Shown here piece by piece: positions 53,930-64,000 of a stretch of DNA of 64,000 nt. The DNA is taken from assembly GCA_963969495.1 (NCBI GenBank), contig OZ018328.1:127488045-127552044 (forward strand). Reading direction: 5' to 3'. Made by a program: the position numbers and the translations under genes. The stretch is from Ceratothoa steindachneri. Taxonomy: Eukaryota > Arthropoda > Malacostraca > Isopoda > Cymothoidae. The notes beneath the pieces are model-generated. The model saw nothing but the letters and a program-made list of their open reading frames with translations, did no database searches and was not told the origin of the DNA. Positions within the stretch are counted from its first letter, which is position 1, and each line of letters opens with the position of its first letter.

Positions 53930-54640
53930 ATGGCTGAGGAAACAAAGTTGCTCCATAATATTAGAAAAGATCCCCTAACCCCTATAACTGGTGATCCCTT
54001 TAAACGAACGATAGTGATCAAACAGGAATGGATTCAGCAAAAGAGCAACAGGCTGCTCACTTTACACACCAATAGGTGGAACTTGCAAATTCAATCACCG
54101 TCACGCCTCCCATCTACAATGAAGGAGCTGTTACGGGATTGTTTAAAATAGTTGAACCACAATTTCATATTAGGCGGATAACGTCGGGAAGGCAAATAAG
54201 TTCATCATATCCTTCCTGCTTCTGTCCTTTCATCACAGACCTACCCTCTCCAAAGGACAGAAGTGATTGGTCTCTTGGAAAGGACGAAACCAAAACTCGT
54301 CGAGAAATAAATCGCATTTTCCCACTAATCGGACGAGCATTGGTCTACCTTGAACAGTTGCAGAGGACATCACTGCAAGTTAAAGTTAGGGAGTCCTTTC
54401 CTCTGAACTTCACTCCTATCATCGCTACGCAGAAGGATTTGACTTTGACCCAATTAGGAAAACTTACAGATGAACTGATGCCATTTTATAGAGCATAGTG
54501 TTTCAGTGTAAATAATAATAATAAAATTGAACGTGATGCCAAATCGTTTCTCAATATAAGTGCTTACAGTGTTAACGTTATGTGGAATCATCAGATAAAA
54601 AGATGTGTAATATATGAAAAGTGCACTTTCATAGGCTATC
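53930..54640 (+). pseudogene. Ty3/Gypsy gag fragment (Mag-like)
   Basis: Open frame 54076-54498 starts MELANSITVTPPIYNEGAVT. It contains VEPQFHIRRITSGRQ, the usual position of VE-QF--R-IT in Mag-type gag proteins. A downstream stretch (LPLNFTPI-like and LGKLTDEL blocks) corresponds to the end of the capsid region. Frame changes precede and follow it. Protease and RT remnants follow on the same strand. Confidence 0.65.
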
Positions 54641-55565
54641 AGTGGGTACCCTGATGTTAATCGATCAAAATTTGTGCCTGATAATTAGAAGATCGATATT
54701 ACAGAATGTGTACCATTAGGACAACGACCTTCCCGTAGTAATAAAAAAGCTGTTGTGTGGCGTGCACATATTTATTTCGGATTTAATGCTGGATATTTTA
54801 ACCCGTGGTGCAGGTGGCCAAAGCAAGGTGAAAACGTACAAATCCAACTATCATTTAGACTATCTTCTCCAGCCCTCTTGGTTAACTAAAACGACAGGCT
54901 GCAGTAAAGGTTTCACTCAGGGTCTAATATTTCAACTGATAATGGAGAAAGAATAAAAGAACAATATGAAGTGCAATGAGATATAGTTACCCCTAGTTTT
55001 CCTCTTTCATTTATGTCGATGTTCCTAGTTGCAGATATTACGATGCCATTGTCAGGAGCTGATTTTCTTGCGCATTTTGATCATTTGGTTGATTGTGCTC
55101 GTAGCATCCTAATTGTTAATCATACAACACTCGTAAATTATTAATAATTTCTCGTATCTCCCAACCAATTTCAGGAAAGTTGGGCGTAAATAAGAATCTA
55201 TATATAATCCAAGGTTTGTAGATGCTAGCTTTTCCCCACCTAACTCCTTTGTTTATACAAACGAGGCTAGTAGCAATCCACTAATTTCGCCCGTCCAAGG
55301 CCACTTTCAGGGGACATGTTACAAGTTGACCTAGCATCTTTCGAAGTTCTATTTAAAGAAGGTATGGTGACTCCAATTAATCATCAAGAGTTTCACCCAT
55401 TAATATGGTGCAAATAAAGACTCAAGGAGAATATAGGTTTGTTCCTGATTATTTCGTGACTAGATCTGGTTCGTGGCAATCACCAGATTCCAATGAATCA
55501 AGTGGATATAAAAGAAACATGCTTATTTGGGCCCGAAAACTTTTGAGAAGGCAAGCTGGACTTAT
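54641..55565 (+). pseudogene. Ty3/Gypsy protease and start of RT
   Basis: 54753-54956 (open) starts near HIFISDLMLDILTRGAG, a degenerate aspartic-protease active-site region without a clean DTG. VADITMPLSGADFLAHFDHL (about 55025-55085) is the ILGADFL block. LASFEVLFKEGMVTPINHQE (about 55331-55390) is the segment just before RT. The element is truncated by the mariner-like fragment that follows. No LTR seen. Confidence 0.65.
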
Positions 55566-55639
55566 TTTAATTTAATTTTCATCCCATTGAGGTGTATTAT
55601 CTTAAAAATATAAAAAAAACACAGCCAATCAGGTCCTTA

Positions 55640-56165
55640 ACAAGCAGAGCGGCGGCTAAATGGTAAACTTTGTCCAGGATGTCTCCAAGTTCCACTACTT
55701 GTCCATGACCAAGCACCCAGATTCTGTGATGAAGCTGAGCGTCGAGGCTTCGAATGGTGAGAAGATGCCGCCGGTGTGGTTCGACTCTGGTTACAGGCTC
55801 ACCGCGGCCGATTCCAGGGACATCTTGGGCACGAAATTCCTGCCGTTGGTGAGAAAGATCACGAAGAATGCGGAGTACGTCTTTCAGCAGGGCAGTGTCC
55901 CGGCCCACACGGCCAAGACAGTGCAAGTGGTTGGAGTCGAACATGAACTTTTGGTCGAAGGAATTTTGGCTGCCCCATTGCCCGCCCCCAATCCCCTCGA
56001 GTCAAGTGTGTGGGTGCATATCAAAAGGAAGAACTCCTCGAATAGTTGAGGTCCTCCATCAAACGCGTGTGGGCCAACATGAGAGAAGACTTCATCTCCA
56101 ACGTGTGCGTGGCCTTCAAGTCTTTCCTGGAGTGAGTGCTCGGTGCTGCGGGCAACCACATTGAT
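55640..56165 (+). pseudogene. Tc1/mariner-superfamily transposase, C-terminal fragment
   Basis: A 129-codon open frame (55660-56049) contains GEKMPPVWFDSGYRLTAADS and EYVFQQGSVPAHTAKTVQ, where the catalytic D of QQDG-PAHTA is G. Frame shifts then give WLESNMNFWSKEFW and SSVWVHIKRK, with the C-terminus VWANMREDFISNVCVAF in a third frame. It belongs to a different lineage from the mariners at 31.6, 39.1 and 62.1 kb. No inverted ends identified. Confidence 0.78.
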
Positions 56166-56399
56166 TAAAATTACAAGGTAAACACATATTTATAAATTAA
56201 AATAATAAAAAGTGTCTAACTACATTAAAGTTATCATTGTGTCATTTTTTGAGGAATTTTTCAGGAATGTAACTGGACTATTGCTATACCCGTTCAATAT
56301 ATGCAAAAAAATCCCACAGGAAAATGAAAGGCGGATTCAAAGTACTTTCGAACCTGTTCAGTTCATTTTAAAGGATATGGTTTTCCTGGTAGAGTTGAT

Positions 56400-57140
56400 A
56401 GATGCAGTGAGTTGAAATGTAGCCCAAGTGGCCACACATATAACATGTAGTCTTACTCTCCTCTGCTGTACAAATTCATGTCATATGAGGCCCTTCACAT
56501 TTAAAGCATTTGGCTCTAAACACATAGCCTTCTTCCTATTACTCCTGTTTGTAGTACTTCTAGGAAGTTGCCAGGTACCACAGTAAATGGCTTTGCTACA
56601 ACTGCCATATTACTACCCAAATTAGCACTTAAAAATCTTACTCTGAATATTACATCAGACATTGCTGATGTAACGACACACTGGATTTTCTGCAATTCTT
56701 CTAACATACTCTGGGAAACCATTAATAAAAGTCAATTTAGTAAATCATTCCGACCCTTTGCCCCTAAAGTCAGCAAATACAGCTAATTTACTACATTCGT
56801 CCACGAAAAACATCTTCTTTTTCACCACAACACTTTTTCTGTTCTCATTTTCCATAAGCTACAAATGTACCATCAACAAATGCAGTCTTTAATTAATTTC
56901 TCTTCGATTTCTTATGAAACTGTCAGATCTTTTACAGCTATCTTCCAAAAAGAGGGGAACAAAACTAGATACATCTCTCAATTCTTGCAACTTTTCGACC
57001 AAACTCACCTTCTTACTCCAAGCTACAATATCTCCTTCATTATTAAACGGTTTGATCTTCTCCGTTGTGATCTTAGAAACCATTATGTCTTGGTAGCTTC
57101 TGGCTAAATGCAGAAACTTCGATGAGCACACTTACCCCAT
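56400..57140 (-). pseudogene. Gypsy-like gag with two zinc knuckles
   Basis: Minus strand from 57131: KIKPFNNEGDIVAWSKKVSL, LRDVSSFVPLFLEDS, then KLAVFADFRGKG and MLEELQKIQCVVTSAMSDVI. The end carries two knuckle-like motifs (about 56410-56505). CFKCEGPHMT-IC has an in-frame stop, and CYMCGHLGYISTHC has its histidine replaced by Y. This is the layout of a retrotransposon gag from capsid to nucleocapsid. Stops and frameshifts are present. No pol follows to the left, where the mariner fragment lies. Confidence 0.7.
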
Positions 57141-57249
57141 TTGATAATCAGAAAAATTTCCTACTAAGTTTCAACTTTAGATGGAACCAACCTCAAAATA
57201 GACCAACAAGATCAGCAGACAAATGTAGCCGGAAACCTGAGAAGAAGGA

Positions 57250-58340
57250 TGACAAAATATACACAGTATATCGCCTCTAAGGTAAACTTTAAAAAAAATT
57301 CAGAACTTCAATCATACGTCCACTTTACCTTTTCTGCAGTGGGTGTCTCAATGGACACAGCACAGTTCTTAAATGTGATTGATGAGACTAAGTATGCCAA
57401 TATTTTTCCCTCCATCTTGTCATACATATCTAAAAAACTAATGGAACAAGTTTTGTCTTTCTGAATGTAATTGAAATAATTGTCTCTAATTATAAAAAGA
57501 AAAGATAAAAGTCCATGGATCAAACAGTTTTATTGAAATTTCTTCTAACTTGTGGGATTTAAAAGTTATCATCTTCACCATTGACAAAAAGCCTTTGGTA
57601 TTGGAAGGTAACTTATTAACGACGAGTCTCACATATTTTTTTCAGCTTATTATCATGAACTTGAAGAACAATATCACTTTTTCCAAACTCTTCTGTGATT
57701 ATTGCAGTTCTTTATTGTAATGTCGAGAATGCTCACTTGAGCATTTTTAATTGTGGAATGGCTTGTAATTATAGTCACATCTACTTTCCTTTGAGCGTGT
57801 TGAACCAAATCAGACATAAAATAAAATTGGAAAAATTGAGGATCTTCATTTGGTCGTGGCAATAAAAATCCAATACGGTGAAAACATTTTCTTTTGGACA
57901 TTAAATGTAGACATAAATCATCTCTCACGATTAATCTTACACCAAAAGAGCTAAGTTGGATTGCGTTATTATACTTTTGATTTTTGAGAAATTCCTTTGA
58001 ATCATTATTAGCACAAGTGAAAGGTTCCCTCAGTGGTTATGGAGAATCTTATACAAGCTTAACCTTGACATTATCACCTGTGCATCACATGCCAATATAG
58101 TCATTATCTCACTTTATTTGCTCCACAGTGAGGAGAAAGTTATGTGAATTCACCAATCTAAACTTTTTGATAAGAGGCATAATCAGTCCGTGGATCATAA
58201 TTCCTACCCTCCAAGTAGCATTGGAAAATTCGTCTGTTGCGTGAATCAAAAATGTTTGAACTGTCAAAAGAAAGTCTTTCACATCTTTGCTTTTTAATTC
58301 AATTTGTCTTTCCTGCCGATTTCTTGCTCTCATCTTTTAT
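57250..58340 (-). other. Unassigned minus-strand open frames
   Basis: Frames at 58109-58333, 57674-57928 and 57308-57523 are open for 71-84 codons each and lie upstream of the gag relic on the same strand. They could be a fragmented gene. I recognise no motif, so no function is proposed. Confidence 0.35.
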
Positions 58341-59194
58341 AACCTAAGAGATCCCCGTAGTTCAAATTTATTTTGTGTTCCTTGTTGACTATTTATCCTA
58401 GTCTTTTTCGTTTATGAGATATTTCCTTTTTAGTTTCATTTTATCTTTCTTGTTTATTTTGAACCCTCATCTGTTCTAAGATTTGAGATCTTCAAAACTT
58501 AGACTCATTTTGTCTGGGTGTTCCAATTCTGATAATTGTTTTTTTCAAGTTGTTTCTCTCATTGCTCTTGACTTTGATTTTATCCACTCTGTTAAATTCA
58601 GGTTTTGTTAGTTAGGAGCCTCAACTGCCTTTGTTTAGTGTCTGCCTCACTCTCGCTATGGCAGCAGGATATTTTATTCAACGAGAGGATTTTTCTTGCG
58701 AGGGCTATCAGTTCACCCCTTAAAGGTAGTAATGATATAGTTTACAATAAATATGTTACAATAAAATACTTCTACTATTTTGTAACAGATGAATCATCGA
58801 CAAAGTATTAGGTATAAAAAATGCAAAAGCGGAAGTATGCTCATACTTTTACTTGCAAACAAAGCGTCAGGTCAAGTTGTCGCTTTTTTTCAAAAGGAGT
58901 AAAGTTCAATTGTACCCATTTAGAGCCATGAAATGACCCATATAACCATGAGACATATGGTTATTTACTCTGGATAATTTCAAATCTGCTATTAGATTGG
59001 TCACTGGGTGGCACCATTATGTGGTAAAAGCCTCATTTAGCCATTGTAAGTGATTTGAACCATGGTAAACCATCAATGCAATAACCATTTTTCATCTTAT
59101 CACGATTCAAGTATTTCACAATACTGCGCAATATAGAAGTCAGATCAGATGCTAGTGATACCTCGTTAACTCAGGTCAACTATTACAGAATCTA
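58341..59194. other. AT-rich stretch, no gene recognised
   Basis: No coding or repeat signal that I can support. Confidence 0.5.
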
Positions 59195-59615
59195 TTCTTT
59201 GCCCCTTAGGGCACCTTATACCCCTACCTTAAATGCTTTTGGATTCTCTATTAGTTTTATTAATGAAATTTTCCCCCAAATTCCGTATTTTGGGCAAAAC
59301 TTAGAAACACAATTTTGCCCCCTAAAGGGTGCACCATGCCCTCTTCCCCATATATTAATACCCTGCAACCTAATCTAGGTATAAACCTATGCCATTGTAA
59401 AAGTTTGATCATAATTGGTCAAGTAGATTTGATTTCTATAAAGGACATCAGTCAATGTGAAAAGAATCACTACAAACGAAGCCCACTTTGGGCCGTAGTG
59501 TGTCAACCATAGCCCTTTTCCCATATCTTAATAACCTAAAACCTAATTTTGTTAAAGTTTAATCAAGATTAGTACAGAAGATTGGACTTACATAGAGGAG
59601 CTACGTACATAAGTA
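59195..59615. repeat. Degenerate tandem repeat, period about 165 bp
   Basis: Segments starting GCCCC-TA-GGG at 59201 and 59317 and GCCCACTTTGGG at 59481 are related. The last two continue with CCATAT-TTAATA-CCT (59348, 59521) and then AAAGTTT-ATCA--ATT-GT (about 59400, 59553). Units are clearly diverged. It may be a satellite remnant or the internal repeat of a non-autonomous element. Confidence 0.7.
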
Positions 59616-60344
59616 CCACCTCTTTTATAGTAAAGATAAAAAATATTAAATTATTTGTCATTGCTGCAATCGTACCTAAAATTACTTTAACCTTCTAACA
59701 GTTTAGTTCCTTTAAAAGACGACGGGTAGAGAATATTTTGAATCCTTAATAAATATGTTCCAACCTTTTCCAAATGAGTTTCATTTATTGCAAAAAATTA
59801 CCTGGTCCTCCTTCAGAAACGAAAAATAAAATTTCCTTTTCAGGTTAGAAGGGAAATAAATTTAATATTCCATTTTGGAAACATTTTCCAAGTGCTTTTT
59901 CGCGTATTTCTTTGTTTACTATCCATTTAGCCATTTAAGAACATCTCAACTAAATAATTTATGAATTACCATTTTGAACACTTTTAATACAATTATTTAT
60001 TTAGATGTTAGCAGAATTCTCATATATTGTTCTGTTCATTAAATATGAAAGAGTTGAGGAAAATAAACTCGCAATGTGAGATAAATTCGTATTTTAAGTG
60101 CCTCCTCTCTTTACAAGAACTCGCTCATGATGAGTATTAAACTGGTCTCTGATCTTGCTATTTCTTTTTACAAAGATTCAGGTTGCAATTATTCCTATCT
60201 TATTCATTTCCTTTTGCAGATGTTTCTCTTTATGCACTCTTTTTCCACCTGTTTCCGTCTCACTTCTAATTTTATATTCCACCCCCCGAGTGAAAATGAC
60301 CTGAATGGTTAGTTCTACTTATATAATATTAAAAAAAGGGGACA

Positions 60345-60515
60345 AAAAAATCATTCGGCAATTCCAAACAATTTATTAAAAAAATGAGAAAATATAAAAT
60401 TCTTTGGCAATTCCATACAATTGAATGGGAAAATAGAATAATTTAACAATTCAAACAATTGAATGATAAAATTAAAAAAATAGAATTATTTAGTAATTCA
60501 CATTATTAAATGTTA
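60345..60515. repeat. Degenerate AT-rich tandem repeat, period about 55 bp
   Basis: Variants of GGCAATTCCA-ACAATT-A followed by an A-rich run recur at about 60358, 60408 and 60449. Confidence 0.65.
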
Positions 60516-61755
60516 ATTTAATAACATGATCTATACATAAATAGAAAGTTTCTTTACCTGAAAGCCGTGTTCTCATCCAACATCCACCCATCAATATTTT
60601 TTTAATTCCATTAGGAAAATATTCTTAATCAGAAAAAAACTTTAAACAATTCGGAATTTTTATTACATCGGAAAAATAGCTCAAATGTTGCTTCATCGTG
60701 ATTTATATGTAGAACCCAAACCTGAAAGCAAAACTATCAGCGCACAGTGATGAAAACGTGAAGCAATCGGCAACGTACCTTGAGACACTGAAAGGCAATT
60801 CACCTTTAAACAAGACGACGACCACAAACATATTAGCAAATTTACTCAGAAATATTGTGCTCAACCCAACATTTCACTGCTCGTATGTCCTTTATGATGT
60901 CTGGATTTGAAATTCATAGAACATCTATGTAAGCAACTTGAAAAGCATGTACACAAGAGAGACCATATGATTGAGCAATGTTAATCCTCCTTATTTCATT
61001 CCGAGCAAATCTTTTCACGGAAAATTTAAATTTTCTCTTCTTGCCGTTTCTTTATTTTACGATCTGCATTATAAATATCCAGGGGGTTGTTTTTGTTTAA
61101 TGTAAGCCTACAAATTATAATATACATTTTTATTGAACATTTCTCGTCGTAATAAATCTGTTGAGAAATCATACTATTTTCTCAATTTCTCCGTAAAAGT
61201 GATCCTTTTTTTTCAACAGGAAATTACTCACTTAAATTGTGAGATATAGAGAACATTATTCATTTCATTAAAAAACTTGCACCACTCTAAAGGAATATGA
61301 AGTTAAGTCCTTCTTAAAAGAGGCAATGACTGCAAATGCGATCAATTTCTCTTAAGTGTTTGCTACATTTGCAGCCCTTGCCTCATTGCCTCCAGAATAA
61401 CTTTAATTTCATTGGTTGTATGTTTATTGGTTTAATGTACACCTAATGCTTTATTGAATCATGCCACTCCAGAGCCATAAGGATTTATTATTGCTCTAAT
61501 AATACCAATATGCCTTCCACCAAAACCTTTATTATATGACCTTTTTCCCGTCAATTTTCTAAACTAAAGAGTTCACCACAAATAACAATATTAAGATAGG
61601 CTTTATATATAACGAAACTATTAACAAAGTTTTACGAAGAGAAAACAATGCAACCAACAGCCTAGAGAGTATACTATTTCATGTAATAATTGCAATAAAT
61701 CATAGGTAGGGGAAACTGGGAACTTTAATATAGGCATATAATATATTTATGCACA
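60516..61755. other. AT-rich stretch, no gene recognised
   Basis: Stops in all frames. Nothing assignable. Confidence 0.5.
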
Positions 61756-61757
61756 TC

Positions 61758-61815
61758 GAGGGGATATAAAAGAGGAAGTTTAGCTTCTAGTTTGTTCAAC
61801 TACACAGGTAAGTGT
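61758..61815 (+). promoter_or_regulatory. Possible TATA promoter with short first exon and splice donor
   Basis: TATAAAAG at 61765-61772. The expected start site about 30 bp downstream falls near TTCAAC (61795-61800). ACACAG followed by the consensus donor GTAAGTG comes at 61808-61814. This would give a non-coding first exon of roughly 10-20 nt. It may be the 5' end of a host gene that continues beyond the window, or chance. No coding exon follows that I can identify. Confidence 0.35.
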
Positions 61816-62114
61816 AATCAACAAATTAGTTTTAATAATGACAAGCTAGTCTAGAAGTTTTATAATTATTAAAAAGGAAGTATACTTTAGTCAATAATAA
61901 TTAAACAAGTAAAAATAGGTCTTAGGGCTCATTTCAATTAAACGATGTTTTTAAATAGGCTATATGGCTCACTTTGTCACCTTGGATCAATTAATCATAT
62001 AGTTACCACGAGTTTGAGAAGAATGAGACGTTTCTGGGCAAAGGTTTGGAATAGGCGCACCCGATTTAGCATTATGTACGTCCTTTTGCAGACTTAGACA
62101 AAGTATGTATTATA

Positions 62115-63465
62115 TTGGGTTGAGGAATATGTTCTTGCGGTTTTAATCAAATGTATTCATCACCATTAATTTTTTTTATAAAAACTTCATTTTTAATTGA
62201 TAGCAATATGCAATTTAATCAATAATGTATTCTCCGTGGTTATTTACGACTTCTTCCCAACGTTCAACTAGTTTTTTGATGCCTCTGCAATAAAAATCTC
62301 TGGATTTTGACTCGAAGAATTTGTCTAACCAGGTTCTTAATTCTACATCAGTATTGAACGAAACGCCGCGCTAAATTATTGGAGAGCAATCATAACAGAT
62401 GGAAATCCGATGGAGCCAAGTCTGTCGAATATGGAGGATGCCGTAGGATTTGCCAATTAAGCGTTTGGATGGCGTCTTTTTTCATATTGGCAATGTGAGG
62501 ACGAGCAGTGTCGTGTTGCAGAAGGACTCCATCACGAAGATGAGGTCGCTTTTCACGAATAGCTTCGGCGAGTCTATACATTTGTTGAACGTAGAGTTCT
62601 GCATTGACAATCACGTTGTTCTCAAGGAGCTCATAAAGAATGATGCCTTCACAATCCCCCTACACACAGCATTGTCTTTCGTGGATAAAGTCCTTGCTTT
62701 AATTGCGGAAGTGTTTTTTATTGGTTCTAAGCCATTGTTTTCGATGGTTCATGTTGACCTAAACACACCACTTTTGGTCGCCAGTGATGATGCGGTGAAG
62801 AAATCTGTCCTTACATCCACGAGTAGCCTTGTGAAGAGCAAGCAAACCTGCGGCAATCGTGGAGCGTTGAAGTTTGTTGCTTTCGCTCAAAGCGTGCGGA
62901 ACCCATGTACCGAGTTTTTTAACTTTTCTCATCGAATGAAGGTGATTTATTACAGTTTTCTGATCACACACCAATTGTACAGGCAATTCTTTAGTCGATT
63001 GACGAGGATTTTCTTGAAGAAAGTCGTTCAATCGATCTTCATCCAACTTAATGGGGCAACCAGTACGTTCTTCGTCATTAAGATTGAAATGATAAACCAT
63101 TTTCTCCGCACAAATATCGCGACGAGCTTTGGCTGCGTTTGCATTGTTCCCGTCTCGATTCAAAATGAATAACAAGTGTCGAAAATGCGCCTTTCTTTCA
63201 ACTTGACATTCCATTTTGAGGGTACAGAACAAAAATTAAATTAACACAACTTTTAAATAAACCACAATGACTTATTACTCAACTTTAAGACGTAGCCTAA
63301 GCGAAAGCCTAATAGTCTACGCTATTAAGAGACGTAGCCCAACCTTTACAAATTTTGCTCTCATTATTTATTATTGTTTCTTAATATGTGTACAAATCAC
63401 GTCAACCAAAATTAAATCAACAGAACATTAAAAAAAAACCCGCAAGAACTTATTTCTCAACCTAA
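62115..63465 (-). pseudogene. mariner transposon, nearly complete
   Basis: TA at 62113-62114 and 63466-63467, with inverted ends TTGGGTTGAGGAATATGTTC and TTAGGTTGAGAAATAAGTTC. The element is 1351 bp. Minus-strand coding starts at about 63210: a shortened N-terminus, then ENPRQSTKELPVQLVCDQKT and KKLGTWVPHALSESNK. Then come TGDQKWCV (first catalytic D), LLQHDTARPH (second) and YSTDLAPSDFHLL (third, 34 residues on). All three acids are kept. One stop follows TGDQKWCV, a small N-terminal deletion and a few other breaks are present. Typical of the mariner DD34D group. Confidence 0.92.
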
Positions 63466-63479
63466 TATATAAAAAAGGT

Positions 63480-64000
63480 ACTACTCACCTAACTATTAAT
63501 TTCTTCAAAAATGTTTGAGACTCTTGCTCTTGCGCTTGTACGAGGATATAGGATCCTCCCGTTGTAGGAACCAGCACTAGTCACCCATGTGCATGTGCTT
63601 CGCATTGTATTGGCCAACTAAGTGTTCATCTCTTTTCGGCCACCTTTTGACAATATTCTGATTCCTGTCGTCACGGCTGTTACGTAGGCCTAAGAAGCGA
63701 ATATTCTTTTTATATCCTAGCTGCAGTCCAAGAAATAAAGAAATTACCTTTAGATTCGAGTAATGAAAACCTTCCAAATTAAATTTTATTGAGTCATATT
63801 TCTCTATCATCCCCAAAATAAGTGCGACAAGAATTGAAGGGCTTTTGTTACCATTATGTAGCAACACAACTTTATGGCTAGCAGTGCTTGCATCGATGAA
63901 TCGTCTTCATTCATCAGGTAAATGCTCGTTTCCTAGCTAATTCATTAGGCCATTAACATTAGTACAGAAACAAGTACCATCTTCTTCTTAAATAGAAGGC
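63480..64000 (-). pseudogene. Second relic of the CACTA-like element gene
   Basis: The minus-strand frame (63577-63867) reads VVLLHNGNKSPSILVALIL, NLKVISLFLGLQLGYKK, then after a deletion MHMGD-CWFLQRED and SSYKRKSKSL. Upstream toward 63960, RRFIDASTASHK matches FIDASLYSSK of the copy at 49.3-51.1 kb. The part between the LGLQLGY block and the C-terminus is largely missing. The gene runs off the window edge. No CACT end was found nearby. Confidence 0.75.

Noticed and set aside
55597..56159. Minus-strand frames of 115 and 91 codons
   Set aside because: Antisense to a recognisable Tc1/mariner fragment.
62450..63172. 240-codon plus-strand frame
   Set aside because: Antisense to a clear mariner transposase with all catalytic blocks on the minus strand.

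Overview
The window reads as AT-rich, intergenic or heterochromatin-like animal DNA packed with old mobile elements. I found no intact host gene. The families present are Jockey-like, I-like and CR1-like non-LTR retrotransposons, Penelope-like elements, Ty3/Gypsy elements, several Tc1/mariner families and a CACTA-like transposon carrying a protein family I remember mainly from arthropods. Together these suggest an arthropod, perhaps a crustacean. That assignment is inference and weak.

Layout. 1-2.9 kb holds a 27-bp minisatellite, one copy of a two-copy interspersed repeat and three pieces of a tRNA-derived SINE. 2.9-6.4 kb holds several pieces of one Penelope-like family in both orientations, joined at TA tracts. 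5.4-14.8 kb holds three relics of a Jockey-like family here called J: J1 and J2 on the minus strand, J3 on the plus strand. J3 is interrupted by a 704-bp insertion. 15.0-17.0 kb holds a second Penelope-like family. 17.3-18.6 kb holds a decayed, uncharacterised transposase-like gene. 18.6-23.0 kb holds an I-like element with gag, endonuclease, reverse transcriptase (RT) and RNase H. 23.0-34.5 kb holds Gypsy remnants, LINE tails, a foldback element, a SINE and a DD41D-type mariner nested inside another repeat. 34.6-37.7 kb holds a CR1-like element with the best-preserved RT here. 38.3-52.9 kb holds four more J relics (J4 to J7). One is broken by a mariner and one by a 2.37-kb CACTA-like transposon. 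53.9-58.3 kb holds two Gypsy relics and a Tc1/mariner fragment. 58.4-64.0 kb is mostly bare AT-rich sequence with degenerate tandem repeats, a possible promoter plus splice donor, a nearly complete mariner and a second relic of the CACTA-like gene.

The strongest observation is the unit at 48917-51287. It has inverted ends beginning CACT(A/G)TC(C/T)AACAA, a 3-bp TTA duplication and one spliced, otherwise uncharacterised gene. Removing the unit and one TTA makes the interrupted RT line up residue for residue with a sister copy at 12.8 kb. This ties a multi-copy 'uncharacterised protein' family to a specific DNA transposon. Similar empty-site comparisons date three other insertions: 13151-13854, 31588-32546 and 39097-40364.

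None of the genes work together as a pathway. They are mobile-element genes, nearly all broken. The only hint of a host transcription unit is a TATA box followed by a consensus splice donor near 61.8 kb.
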